Source of the DNA: Devosia sp.
Lineage (GTDB): Bacteria > Pseudomonadota > Alphaproteobacteria > Rhizobiales > Devosiaceae
Reading direction: 5' to 3'
Length of the DNA stretch: 20,727 nucleotides
NCBI GenBank assembly: GCA_028290225.1
Contig: JAQGKH010000313.1
Location: forward strand, 1-20,727
The translations under genes were made by a program, and so were the position numbers. Below are positions 13,601 to 20,305 of the stretch, one piece after another (positions within the stretch are counted from its first letter, which is position 1; each line of letters opens with the position of its first letter). Under the pieces are notes generated by a model. It saw only the letters and a program-made list of their open reading frames with translations, was not told the DNA's origin and ran no database searches.

Positions 13601-14158
13601 TTAGTCGAGGCTGATGGTTTCAACCGTCACATTGCTGTTGGTGTAAACGCAGACCTGCTCGGCGATCTTCATCGCCCGCCGGGCAATCTCTTCGGCATCC
13701 ATCTCGGTCGCATCGGCCAGCGCCAGCGCCGCCGACAGCGCATAATTGCCGCCCGAGCCAATGGCGGTCACGCCATAATCCGGGGTCAGCACGTCGCCCG
13801 TGCCCGTCAGCACCAGGGTTTCTTTCTTGTCGGCCACGATCATCATGGCTTCGAGCCGCCGCAGATAGCGGTCGGTGCGCCAATCCTTGGCCAGCTCCAC
13901 CGCGGCCCGCATCAGCTGGTCGGGATATTGCTCGAGCTTGCCTTCCAGCCGCTCGAACAGGGTAAAGGCATCGGCAGTGGCCCCGGCAAACCCGCCGATC
14001 ACCTTGCCCCCGGCCAGGCGCCGCACTTTCTTGGCGCCGTGCTTCATCACGGTCTGGCCCATGGATACCTGGCCATCGCCAGCCACCACCACCTTGTTGC
14101 CCTTGCGCACGGAAACGATCGTTGTCCCGTGCCAGCCGGGAAATGCTGCATCACTCAT
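13601..14158 (-). CDS. hslV: ATP-dependent protease peptidase subunit HslV (ClpQ)
   Basis: HslV is the proteasome-like N-terminal-nucleophile peptidase that works with HslU. The 185-residue product starts MSDAAFPGWHGTTIVSVRKG. The catalytic residue should be Thr12, the first Thr after Gly11, exposed after removal of an 11-residue leader; in E. coli only Met is removed before TTIV. Lys44-type residues and the Gly-rich IGSGGNYALSAALAL block are present. The ATG is preceded by a GGAG about 11 nt away, which is rather far. It is the first gene of the hslVU unit, divergent from hisB, with a candidate sigma-32 promoter upstream. Confidence 0.97.
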   Translation of the reverse strand: MSDAAFPGWHGTTIVSVRKGNKVVVAGDGQVSMGQTVMKHGAKKVRRLAGGKVIGGFAGATADAFTLFERLEGKLEQYPDQLMRAAVELAKDWRTDRYLRRLEAMMIVADKKETLVLTGTGDVLTPDYGVTAIGSGGNYALSAALALADATEMDAEEIARRAMKIAEQVCVYTNSNVTVETISLD

Positions 14159-14189
14159 AAGGGGAAAAACTCCAGGACTTCTGCAGCTT

Positions 14190-14216
14190 ATTTAGGGCCA
14201 GCCCCGCCAATTTCAA
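14190..14216 (-). promoter_or_regulatory. Candidate heat-shock (RpoH/sigma-32) promoter of hslVU
   Basis: On the minus strand TTGAAA (14211-14216) is followed after 14 nt by CCTAAAT (14190-14196). This is close to the alphaproteobacterial RpoH -10 (CYTATNT; one mismatch), with a spacing suited to RpoH promoters. Transcription would start about 25 nt before hslV. hslVU is a known sigma-32 operon in other bacteria. Motif recognition was by eye. Confidence 0.45.
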
Positions 14217-14305
14217 TGAGACAAGGCTCCCTTGGGCCGCCGCAATCCAATCTTTAAGGCTGGGGCGCTACATGCTAGGGAGCCCGCTATCCGGAGACCT
14301 CCCGC

Positions 14306-14893
14306 ATGCGCACCGCCACGATCGCCCGCAAGACCAACGAGACCGATATCCGCGTGTCCATAAACCTCGATGGCACCGGCAAGCACGCCATGGCTACGGG
14401 CATCGGCTTTTTCGACCATATGCTCGACCAGTTGGCGCGCCATTCGCTGATCGACATGGATATTGCCTGCAACGGGGATCTGCATATCGACTTCCACCAC
14501 ACGGTGGAGGATGTCGGCATCGCGCTGGGCCAGGCTGTTCGCGAAGCTGTCGGCGACAAGCGCGGCATCCGGCGCTATGCCAGCTGCGATCTGCCCATGG
14601 ATGGCACGCTGACCCGCGCGGCGCTGGATGTGTCTGGCCGCCCCTTCCTCGTGTTCCGCGCCCAGTGGAGCCGCGACAAGATCGGCGAGATCGACACCGA
14701 ATTGTTCCAGGAGTTCTTCCAGGCTTTTGCGATCAACGCCGGCATCACGCTGCACCTGGAGAATTTCTACAGCGACAACAGCCACCATCTGGCCGAATCG
14801 ATGTTCAAGGCCGTGGCGCGTGCCCTGCGCGATGCGCTGGAGATCGACCCCCGTGCCGCCGACCGCGTTCCCTCCACCAAGGGCACGCTCTAG
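14306..14893 (+). CDS. hisB: Imidazoleglycerol-phosphate dehydratase HisB
   Basis: HisB dehydrates imidazole-glycerol phosphate to imidazole-acetol phosphate, the sixth step of histidine synthesis, using Mn2+. The 195-residue protein is monofunctional (no N-terminal phosphatase domain as in E. coli). It has the metal-binding repeats: GIGFFDHMLDQLARH, DFHHTVEDVGIALGQA, and near the C-terminus NSHHLAESMFKA. The ATG follows CCGGAG by 9 nt. It heads the his cluster, 124 bp before the DUF2628 gene. The 147-bp gap to divergent hslV must hold its promoter, but I could not pick one with confidence. Confidence 0.97.
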   Translation: MRTATIARKTNETDIRVSINLDGTGKHAMATGIGFFDHMLDQLARHSLIDMDIACNGDLHIDFHHTVEDVGIALGQAVREAVGDKRGIRRYASCDLPMDGTLTRAALDVSGRPFLVFRAQWSRDKIGEIDTELFQEFFQAFAINAGITLHLENFYSDNSHHLAESMFKAVARALRDALEIDPRAADRVPSTKGTL

Positions 14894-14926
14894 GCTTTCA
14901 CTGCGCCCCCTTTTGTCCTAAGGGAG

Positions 14927-14971
14927 CAGGGCAGGGCGCAACGACCTGCGCGCGGCAACTCTCCTGCCCTG
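14927..14971 (+). repeat. Inverted repeat in the hisB-DUF2628 gap
   Basis: CAGGGCAGG (14927-14935) and CCTGCCCTG (14963-14971) are perfect 9-bp complementary arms around a 27-nt GC-rich loop. It lies in the only sizeable gap inside the his cluster. It could shape mRNA stability or partial termination after hisB; no T-run follows. Confidence 0.4.
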
Positions 14972-15017
14972 GCGGCCGATGCGCAGCCGCCGGGCCTGTG
15001 GTGCATTGGAGCAGCTG

Positions 15018-15365
15018 GTGACCTTTTACGCCATTTTTGAACCAGGATCGGGCAAGCCAGACCTGCCGGCCGCCATTCCGGATCGTTTCTCCGGGCTGGC
15101 CTTCTGGCTGCCACCGCTGTTTGCGCTGGGCCATGGCCTCTGGCTGGCCTTTGTGGGTTTCGTGCTGATCGTGGCGAGCCTGGTTCTCCTCACTCCCTGG
15201 CTGGGCGCCGCTGCCGCGCTGGCGCTTTATCTGCTTTTGGCCCTATCCTTCGGCTTTGCCGCACCGGCCCTGCGCCGCCGCAAGCTGCGCCGCCTGGGTT
15301 GGGCTTATCGGCGCGAGCTCTGGGCCAGCCACCCCGAGCTGGCCCGCCTGGAGGTGCTGCGATGA
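15018..15365 (+). CDS. DUF2628 domain small membrane protein
   Basis: The function is unknown. The 115-residue product starts (V/M)TFYAIFEPG and contains FSGLAFWLPPLFALGHGLWLAF, which recalls the DUF2628 core (aromatic, Pro and Leu-Trp pattern). It has two or three hydrophobic segments at about 28-52, 53-64 and 65-83. A very basic segment (ALRRRKLRRLGWAYRRE) follows and probably faces the cytoplasm. The start is GTG with GGAG 6 nt upstream; an open stretch of 13 codons before it lacks support. Its stop overlaps hisH as ATGA. A DUF2628 gene between hisB and hisH is a recurrent Hyphomicrobiales arrangement, as far as I recall. A link to histidine synthesis is only suggested by position. Confidence 0.8.
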   Translation: MTFYAIFEPGSGKPDLPAAIPDRFSGLAFWLPPLFALGHGLWLAFVGFVLIVASLVLLTPWLGAAAALALYLLLALSFGFAAPALRRRKLRRLGWAYRRELWASHPELARLEVLR

Positions 15366-16015
15366 GCCGCGTCGCTATTATCGACTATAGCGCGGGCAAT
15401 CTGCATTCCGCCGCCAAGGCCTTCGAGCGCGTCGCCCGAAATCTCGACCATCCTCCTGAAATCCTCGTCACCGCCGATCCCGAAATGGTGCGCGGCGCCG
15501 ACCACATCATGCTCCCGGGCGTGGGCGCCTTTGCCGACTGCAAGCGCGGACTCGGTGCCGTTCCGGGCATGATCGAAACGCTGGAAGAGCGGGTGATTGG
15601 CGCCGGGGTGCCGTTCCTCGGCATCTGCGTTGGCATGCAGCTGATGGCCGGTGAAGGACGCGAAAAGGCGGTTACACCCGGCCTTGGCTGGATCCCCGGT
15701 GCCGTGGAGCGCATCACCCCATCCGATCCCACCCTCAAGATTCCCCATATGGGCTGGAACACGCTGCGCTTCGAGCGCCCCCATGCCCTGCTGTCCGGCA
15801 TTGCCGATGGCCCTGATGGGCTGCACGCCTATTTCGTCCATTCCTACCACCTGCATGCCAGCAATCCTGAGCACCTGATCGCCAGTGCCGATTATGGCGG
15901 ACCGGTTACCGCCTGTGTGGGACGCGACAACCTGTTTGGTGCGCAGTTCCATCCCGAAAAATCGCAAACCCTGGGCCTGCGCCTGATCGAAAACTTCCTG
16001 CGGTGGACCCCATGA
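15362..16015 (+). CDS. hisH: Imidazole glycerol phosphate synthase glutaminase subunit HisH
   Basis: HisH hydrolyses glutamine and channels ammonia to HisF for ring closure in histidine synthesis. The 217-residue class I amidotransferase starts MSRVAIIDYSAGNLHSA and carries the nucleophile in GICVGMQ (Cys89). GAQFHPEKSQ supplies His197 and Glu199, completing the triad. The oxyanion strand PGVGAF is near 52-57. The ATG overlaps the DUF2628 stop, with GGAGG 7 nt upstream. Its TGA overlaps the hisA ATG. Its partner hisF lies two genes further on. Confidence 0.97.
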   Translation: MSRVAIIDYSAGNLHSAAKAFERVARNLDHPPEILVTADPEMVRGADHIMLPGVGAFADCKRGLGAVPGMIETLEERVIGAGVPFLGICVGMQLMAGEGREKAVTPGLGWIPGAVERITPSDPTLKIPHMGWNTLRFERPHALLSGIADGPDGLHAYFVHSYHLHASNPEHLIASADYGGPVTACVGRDNLFGAQFHPEKSQTLGLRLIENFLRWTP

Positions 16016-16743
16016 TCCTGTTTCCCGCCATCGACCTCAAGGATGGCCAATGCGTGCGCCTCAAGCTCGGCGACATGGCGCAAGCCACCGTGTTCAACGA
16101 TTCACCGGCCGATCAGGCGCGGGCCTTCCAAGCGCAAGGCTTTGAGTATCTGCATGTTGTCGATCTCAATGGTGCCTTTGCCGGGCAAAGCGTTAACGGC
16201 GCTGCCGTCGAGGCCATTCTCGACGCCGTCGATTTCCCCGTGCAGCTGGGGGGCGGCATCCGCACCCTCGCCCATGTGGAATCCTGGCTCGGCAAGGGCC
16301 TGGCCCGCGTGATCCTCGGCACGGTGGCGGTGCGCGATCCTGAACTGGTCAAGGCGGCGGCCCGCCGGTTCCCCGGCCAGGTTGCCGTCGGCATCGATGC
16401 CCGCGCCGGCATGGTGGCCGTGGAAGGTTGGGCGGAAACCTCCGAACTCTCCGTGATCGAACTCGCCAAGCGCTTTGAAGGCGCGGGCGTCGCCGCCATC
16501 ATCTATACCGACATCGACCGGGACGGCGTGCTGGCCGGGATCAACTGGGACGCGACGCTTGAGTTGGCGCGTTCCACCACCATCCCGGTGATCGCCTCGG
16601 GCGGGCTGGCCTCCATGGCCGATATCGAGCGGTTGACCCAGCCAGATGCCCGGGTGCTCGAAGGCGCCATTTCGGGTCGCGCCCTTTATGACGGCCGCAT
16701 TGATTCACGTGAAGCGCTGGCGCTGCTGCGGCAGGTTGCCTGA
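16012..16743 (+). CDS. hisA: Phosphoribosylformimino-5-aminoimidazole carboxamide ribotide isomerase HisA
   Basis: HisA catalyses an Amadori rearrangement of ProFAR to PRFAR, the substrate of HisFH. The 243-residue TIM barrel starts MILFPAIDLKDG with catalytic Asp8. The second catalytic Asp is Asp129 in VGIDARAG. Phosphate loops are LGGGIR (about 79-84) and IASGGL. The ATG overlaps the hisH stop (ATGA); an in-frame GTG three codons upstream is less likely. A GATTCACGTGAAGC sequence near its 3' end resembles a degenerate parS core (see findings). A small membrane-protein gene follows after 2 nt. Confidence 0.97.
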   Translation: MILFPAIDLKDGQCVRLKLGDMAQATVFNDSPADQARAFQAQGFEYLHVVDLNGAFAGQSVNGAAVEAILDAVDFPVQLGGGIRTLAHVESWLGKGLARVILGTVAVRDPELVKAAARRFPGQVAVGIDARAGMVAVEGWAETSELSVIELAKRFEGAGVAAIIYTDIDRDGVLAGINWDATLELARSTTIPVIASGGLASMADIERLTQPDARVLEGAISGRALYDGRIDSREALALLRQVA

Positions 16744-16745
16744 AG

Positions 16746-16946
16746 GTGGCCGGCCGCTTTCCCTGGCGGTCCTATTTGCTGGTGCTGGCTGGCATCGGGG
16801 TGTTCGCCCTCCTGCTCGCCTGGTCCACCCCGCCCGTGCTGAGCCTGCCGCTGGGCGGCGGGGCCATGCTGGTCTGGGTCGTCATGCTTCTCATTCACTG
16901 GCTGGCCTGGCGCCGGCAGCTGCCTTCCAAGGATAACGCCCGATGA
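16746..16946 (+). CDS. Small two-helix membrane protein between hisA and hisF
   Basis: I do not recognise a family. The 66-residue product has a basic N-terminus (AGRFPWRSY) and two hydrophobic helices at about 9-26 and 37-55. A WxxW-like pattern (HWLAWRRQ) precedes a short polar tail. It starts with GTG 2 nt after the hisA stop, AAGG being part of that junction, and its TGA overlaps the hisF ATG (ATGA). This tight packing in a coupled operon and the coherent membrane profile support a real gene. Any role in histidine synthesis is unknown. Confidence 0.7.
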   Translation: MAGRFPWRSYLLVLAGIGVFALLLAWSTPPVLSLPLGGGAMLVWVVMLLIHWLAWRRQLPSKDNAR

Positions 16947-17746
16947 GCCTCAAGACCCGTTTGATCCCCTGCCTCGATGTCATGGGCGGCCGCGTGGTCA
17001 AGGGAGTGCAGTTCGTTGACCTGCAGGATGCCGGCGATCCGGTGCAGGCCGCCATGGCCTATGACGCCGCCGGCGCCGACGAGCTGACCTTCCTTGATAT
17101 TGCCGCCAGCCATGAAGGGCGCGACACCATCCTTGATGTGGTCAGGCGCACTGCCGACCATTGCTTCATGCCCGTGACTGTCGGCGGCGGCGTGCGCACA
17201 GTGGACGATATCCGCCGCCTCCTCCTCGCTGGCGCCGACAAGGTCGCCATCAACTCGGCCGCCGTGACCGATCCCGATTTCATCGCCCGCGCCGCCGACA
17301 AGTTCGGTAACCAGTGCATCGTCGTGTCCGTCGATGCCAAGGGGCGGACTGGGGCCGAAGGCTGGGAAATCTGGACCCATGGCGGGCGCAAGCCCACCGG
17401 CATCGACGCGGTGGAATTTGCCACCCGCATGGTCGAGCGCGGCGCCGGCGAACTGCTGGTCACCTCCATGGACCGGGACGGCACCAAGACCGGCTTTGAC
17501 CTCGCCCTGACCCGCACCATCGCCGATACGGTGGAAGTGCCGGTGATCGCCTCGGGTGGCGTCGGCACCCTCGATCATCTGGTGGAAGGCGTGACCCAGG
17601 GCCATGCCAGCGCGGTTCTTGCCGCCTCCATCTTCCACTTCGGCACCTTCACCATTCCCCAGGCCAAGCAATATCTGCGCGACCATGGCGTTGATGTGCG
17701 CATGGATCCTTCCGATATCCGGCCCGAGCAAAGGACCGCCTCATGA
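16943..17746 (+). CDS. hisF: Imidazole glycerol phosphate synthase cyclase subunit HisF
   Basis: HisF converts PRFAR and ammonia from HisH into imidazole-glycerol phosphate and AICAR. The 267-residue TIM barrel starts MSLKTRLIPCLDVMGGRVVKG with catalytic Asp12. The second, Asp131, is in VSVDAKG. VGGGVR (about 80-85) and IASGGVG are the phosphate-binding loops. The ATG overlaps the stop of the small membrane protein; its TGA overlaps the hisE ATG. The C-terminal tail after VDVRM (about 14 residues) is slightly longer than in many homologues but unremarkable. Confidence 0.97.
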   Translation: MSLKTRLIPCLDVMGGRVVKGVQFVDLQDAGDPVQAAMAYDAAGADELTFLDIAASHEGRDTILDVVRRTADHCFMPVTVGGGVRTVDDIRRLLLAGADKVAINSAAVTDPDFIARAADKFGNQCIVVSVDAKGRTGAEGWEIWTHGGRKPTGIDAVEFATRMVERGAGELLVTSMDRDGTKTGFDLALTRTIADTVEVPVIASGGVGTLDHLVEGVTQGHASAVLAASIFHFGTFTIPQAKQYLRDHGVDVRMDPSDIRPEQRTAS

Positions 17747-18060
17747 CCCTTGAGCAACTCGAAGCCCGGATTGCCGAGCGCGCCGAAGCCTCGCCCGAGC
17801 ACAGCTACACCGCCAGGCTGCTCGCCCGCGGCATCGAGAAATCAGCGCAGAAACTGGGCGAGGAAGCCACTGAAGCGGTGATCGCGGCGGTCACCGGCAA
17901 CAAGGCCGAGCTCACCAAGGAAGCCGCTGATGTGCTTTATCACCTCCTTGTGGTGCTCCGCGCCACCGGCGTGCCGCTGGCCGAGGTGATGGCCGAACTC
18001 GACCGCCGCACGGCGCAAACCGGGCTTGAGGAAAAAGCCGGGCGCGGGACGGGGCAGTAA
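17743..18060 (+). CDS. hisE: Phosphoribosyl-ATP pyrophosphatase HisE
   Basis: HisE hydrolyses phosphoribosyl-ATP to phosphoribosyl-AMP, the second step of histidine synthesis. The 105-residue all-helical protein has the MazG-like metal motif KLGEEATEAVIAA (about 37-49) and KEAADVLYHLLVVL (about 59-72). It is monofunctional: no HisI domain is fused. Its ATG overlaps hisF, and its TAA shares a base with the coaA ATG (TAATG). hisG, hisD, hisC and hisI are not in the window. Confidence 0.96.
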   Translation: MTLEQLEARIAERAEASPEHSYTARLLARGIEKSAQKLGEEATEAVIAAVTGNKAELTKEAADVLYHLLVVLRATGVPLAEVMAELDRRTAQTGLEEKAGRGTGQ

Positions 18061-19007
18061 TGGCCACCCCCCGCGCGCCGGCTCCTTACCATCACTTCAC
18101 CAAGGCCCAATGGTCCAAGCTGCGCGCCGACGAGCCGATGACCCTGACGCGCGAGGATATCGCGCACCTGCGCACGCTGTCGGACCCGATTTCGCTGGAA
18201 GAAGCCGAGGAGGTCTATCTGCCGCTGACGCGGCTGCTGTCGTTCTATGTGGAAGCCGTGCAGGGCCTGCACCAGGTTTCCACGCGCTTTCTCGGCACGC
18301 CCGACCAGCGCGTCCCCTTCATCATCGGTGTCGCCGGCTCGGTCGCGGTGGGCAAGTCCACCACGGCCCGCATCCTTCAGGCTCTGCTGCGCCGCTGGCC
18401 CGCCAGCCCCAAGGTTGATCTGGTCACCACCGACGGCTTTCTTTACCCCAATGCCGTGCTCGCCGAACGGGACCTCATGGCGCGCAAGGGCTTCCCCGAA
18501 AGCTATGACCGCGCCCGTTTTGTCGCCTTTCTAGCCGCAGTCAAATCGGGCAAGCGCAAGATCGCGGTGCCGGTTTATTCCCACCTCGTCTACGACGTGG
18601 TGCCCGGGGAAGAAGTGGTGATCGACCGCCCCGATATCCTGATCGTCGAGGGCCTCAACATCCTGCAAACCGGGGAGCTGCCCAAAACCGGCGACCCGAT
18701 CCTGTTTGCCTCCGATTTCCTCGATTTCTCCATCTATATCGATGCGGACGAAGACGATCTGCGCGATTGGTTCATGGAGCGCTTTTTCCGCCTGCGCGAA
18801 ACGGCCTTCCGTGACCCCAATTCGTTTTTCCGCCGCTTCGCCGATATGACCGAGGAGGAGGCCGGCAGCTTTGGGCGCGGCGTGTGGGAATCGATCAACC
18901 TTCCCAACCTGCTCAACAACGTTCTGCCAACCCGCGCTCGTGCCGATCTGATCCTCAAAAAGGGCAAGAGCCACTTGATCGAGGACGTGCAGCTGCGCCG
19001 TGTCTGA
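18060..19007 (+). CDS. coaA: Type I pantothenate kinase CoaA
   Basis: CoaA phosphorylates pantothenate, the first and usually feedback-controlled step of CoA synthesis. The 315-residue protein starts with a typical YHHFTKAQWSKLR and has P-loop GSVAVGKST (about 93-101). TTDGF with Asp125 follows, then SYD and VPVYSHLVYDVVPGE. IVEGLNILQ and the C-terminal NLPNLLNNVLPTRARADLIL...HLIEDVQLRR complete it. The stop of hisE and this ATG share one base (TAATG), so translation is coupled to the histidine genes. Its stop is only 3 nt from the stop of the convergent VOC gene. Confidence 0.97.
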   Translation: MATPRAPAPYHHFTKAQWSKLRADEPMTLTREDIAHLRTLSDPISLEEAEEVYLPLTRLLSFYVEAVQGLHQVSTRFLGTPDQRVPFIIGVAGSVAVGKSTTARILQALLRRWPASPKVDLVTTDGFLYPNAVLAERDLMARKGFPESYDRARFVAFLAAVKSGKRKIAVPVYSHLVYDVVPGEEVVIDRPDILIVEGLNILQTGELPKTGDPILFASDFLDFSIYIDADEDDLRDWFMERFFRLRETAFRDPNSFFRRFADMTEEEAGSFGRGVWESINLPNLLNNVLPTRARADLILKKGKSHLIEDVQLRRV

Positions 19008-19010
19008 GCC

Positions 19011-19361
19011 CTAATAGGTTCCCGGCCGGGGCTGCGACAACACGATCTGGTTGCCGTCCGGATCGCGCAGCTTGGCCGTCTTGAAGAAGTCGCCCATGGA
19101 CTTGGCCACCGGCTGAATGCCAAGACCCTTGAGCCGCTGCAGCTCTCCTGCCAGGTCATCCACGATCAGCGTCAGCGCCGAGGCTCCCGCCCGGTCCGCA
19201 TCGGTCATCACCTGGATCCAGCCGTCGGTGGGCAGCTTCCATTCCGCCACGTCCCCCAGCGGGCGTGAATCGGCAGGCCGCCCGAACAGCAGCTCATACC
19301 AAACGAGCGACTCTCCGAGATCGTCTACGGCAATCCCGGCCAGCGCATTGGTGATGGTCAT
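19011..19361 (-). CDS. VOC-superfamily (glyoxalase/bleomycin-resistance fold) protein
   Basis: The specific function is unknown. From ATG at 19361 the 116-residue protein starts MTITNALAGIAVDDLGESLVWYELLFGRPAD, the typical first beta-alpha unit. It contains LTLIVDDLAGELQRLKGLGIQP, the second unit, and DPDGNQIVLSQP near the end. At DPDGNQ the usual metal-ligand Glu of enzymatic members is Gln or absent, so it may not be a classical metalloenzyme. It could be a binding or resistance protein. The frame extends 32 codons further upstream without support. It converges on coaA with 3 nt between stops and diverges from dapB. Confidence 0.85.
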   Translation of the reverse strand: MTITNALAGIAVDDLGESLVWYELLFGRPADSRPLGDVAEWKLPTDGWIQVMTDADRAGASALTLIVDDLAGELQRLKGLGIQPVAKSMGDFFKTAKLRDPDGNQIVLSQPRPGTY

Positions 19362-19425
19362 GCAAAAACTACCCCGCCCCAAACCTTCGTAATACCCAGC
19401 AGCGCCATCCTGTTCCCCCACGCAG

Positions 19426-19454
19426 TTGGCGAGCGATGGCGGCACTGCTATAGG
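19426..19454 (+). promoter_or_regulatory. Candidate housekeeping promoter of dapB
   Basis: TTGGCG (19426-19431) and TATAGG (19449-19454) are separated by exactly 17 nt, matching a sigma-70-type promoter at 4 of 6 positions in each box. Transcription would start about 14 nt before the dapB ATG. It lies in the 113-bp gap divergent to the VOC gene. Found by eye. Confidence 0.5.
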
Positions 19455-19474
19455 CAAGGCAAAACTGGGGGCAG

Positions 19475-20290
19475 ATGATGGCGGAACTGAGAGTAGTGGT
19501 AGCCGGCGCCGGCGGGCGCATGGGTGCGGCCAATATCCGGGCGCTTCTGGCCCATCCTGGCGTGGTGCTGCATGCCGCGCTGGATCGCCCCGGCTCTGCC
19601 GTGCTTGGCCGCGATGCCGGTACGCTGGCGGGACTGGAAGCCATCGGCGTGCCGGTGGTGGAGGATATCGCCAGTGTTCTTGCGGGTGCCGATGCCATCA
19701 TCGATTTCACCGCCCCCGCCGCCAGCGTCGCTCTGGCCCAGCGTGCCGCCACCGCCGGCTTGATCCATGTCATTGGCACCACCGGGTGCAGCCCCGATGA
19801 TGACGCCGCAATTGCCAGGGCTGGCGAGGCGGGCGCCCGCATCGTCAAGTCGGGCAATTTCTCGCTCGGCATGGCTGTGCTTGCCAATCTGGTGCAACAG
19901 GCCGCCGCCGCCTTGGCCGAATACGACATCGAGATTCTTGAAATGCACCACGCCCGCAAAGTCGATGCCCCATCCGGCACCGCCTTGCTGCTCGGCGAGG
20001 CGGCGGCGCGGGGCCGGGAAGTGTCACTTGGCGACAAGTCGGTGCGGGTACGCGATGGCCATACCGGCGCCCGCGAGCCGGGCACCATCGGTTTTGCCAC
20101 CCTGCGCGGCGGCACCGTGGTGGGCGACCATTCGGTGATCCTGGCGGGCCCCTCGGAACGCCTCGAACTGGGCCACCGTGCTGAAGACCGCACCATCTTT
20201 GCCAATGGTGCAGTGCGGGCCGCCCTTTGGGCCCGCAACCAGCCGCCTGGGCTTTACACCATTGCCGATGTGCTCGGCCTCAGCCAATAA
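19475..20290 (+). CDS. dapB: 4-hydroxy-tetrahydrodipicolinate reductase DapB
   Basis: DapB reduces hydroxy-tetrahydrodipicolinate with NAD(P)H in the lysine and meso-diaminopimelate (peptidoglycan) pathway. The 271-residue protein starts MMAELRVVVAGAGGRMG, with the nucleotide loop GAGGRMG at 11-17. DFTAP is near 77-81 and GTTG near 101-104. The catalytic block MHHARKVDAPSGTA (about 157-170) has His158/His159 and Lys162. RDGHTGAREPGTIGFATLRGG and GDHSVILAG follow. Two consecutive ATGs (19475, 19478) are possible starts; the first is used, with GGGGG shortly upstream. gpmA follows 15 nt later, a pairing common in Hyphomicrobiales. Confidence 0.97.
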   Translation: MMAELRVVVAGAGGRMGAANIRALLAHPGVVLHAALDRPGSAVLGRDAGTLAGLEAIGVPVVEDIASVLAGADAIIDFTAPAASVALAQRAATAGLIHVIGTTGCSPDDDAAIARAGEAGARIVKSGNFSLGMAVLANLVQQAAAALAEYDIEILEMHHARKVDAPSGTALLLGEAAARGREVSLGDKSVRVRDGHTGAREPGTIGFATLRGGTVVGDHSVILAGPSERLELGHRAEDRTIFANGAVRAALWARNQPPGLYTIADVLGLSQ

Positions 20291-20305
20291 ACCAAGGACC
20301 TCATC

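Noticed and set aside
14221..14305. A sigma-70 promoter for hisB (TTGGGC-N17-TAAGGC and similar)
   Set aside because: Matches are too poor in both boxes to single one out, though some promoter must be in this gap.
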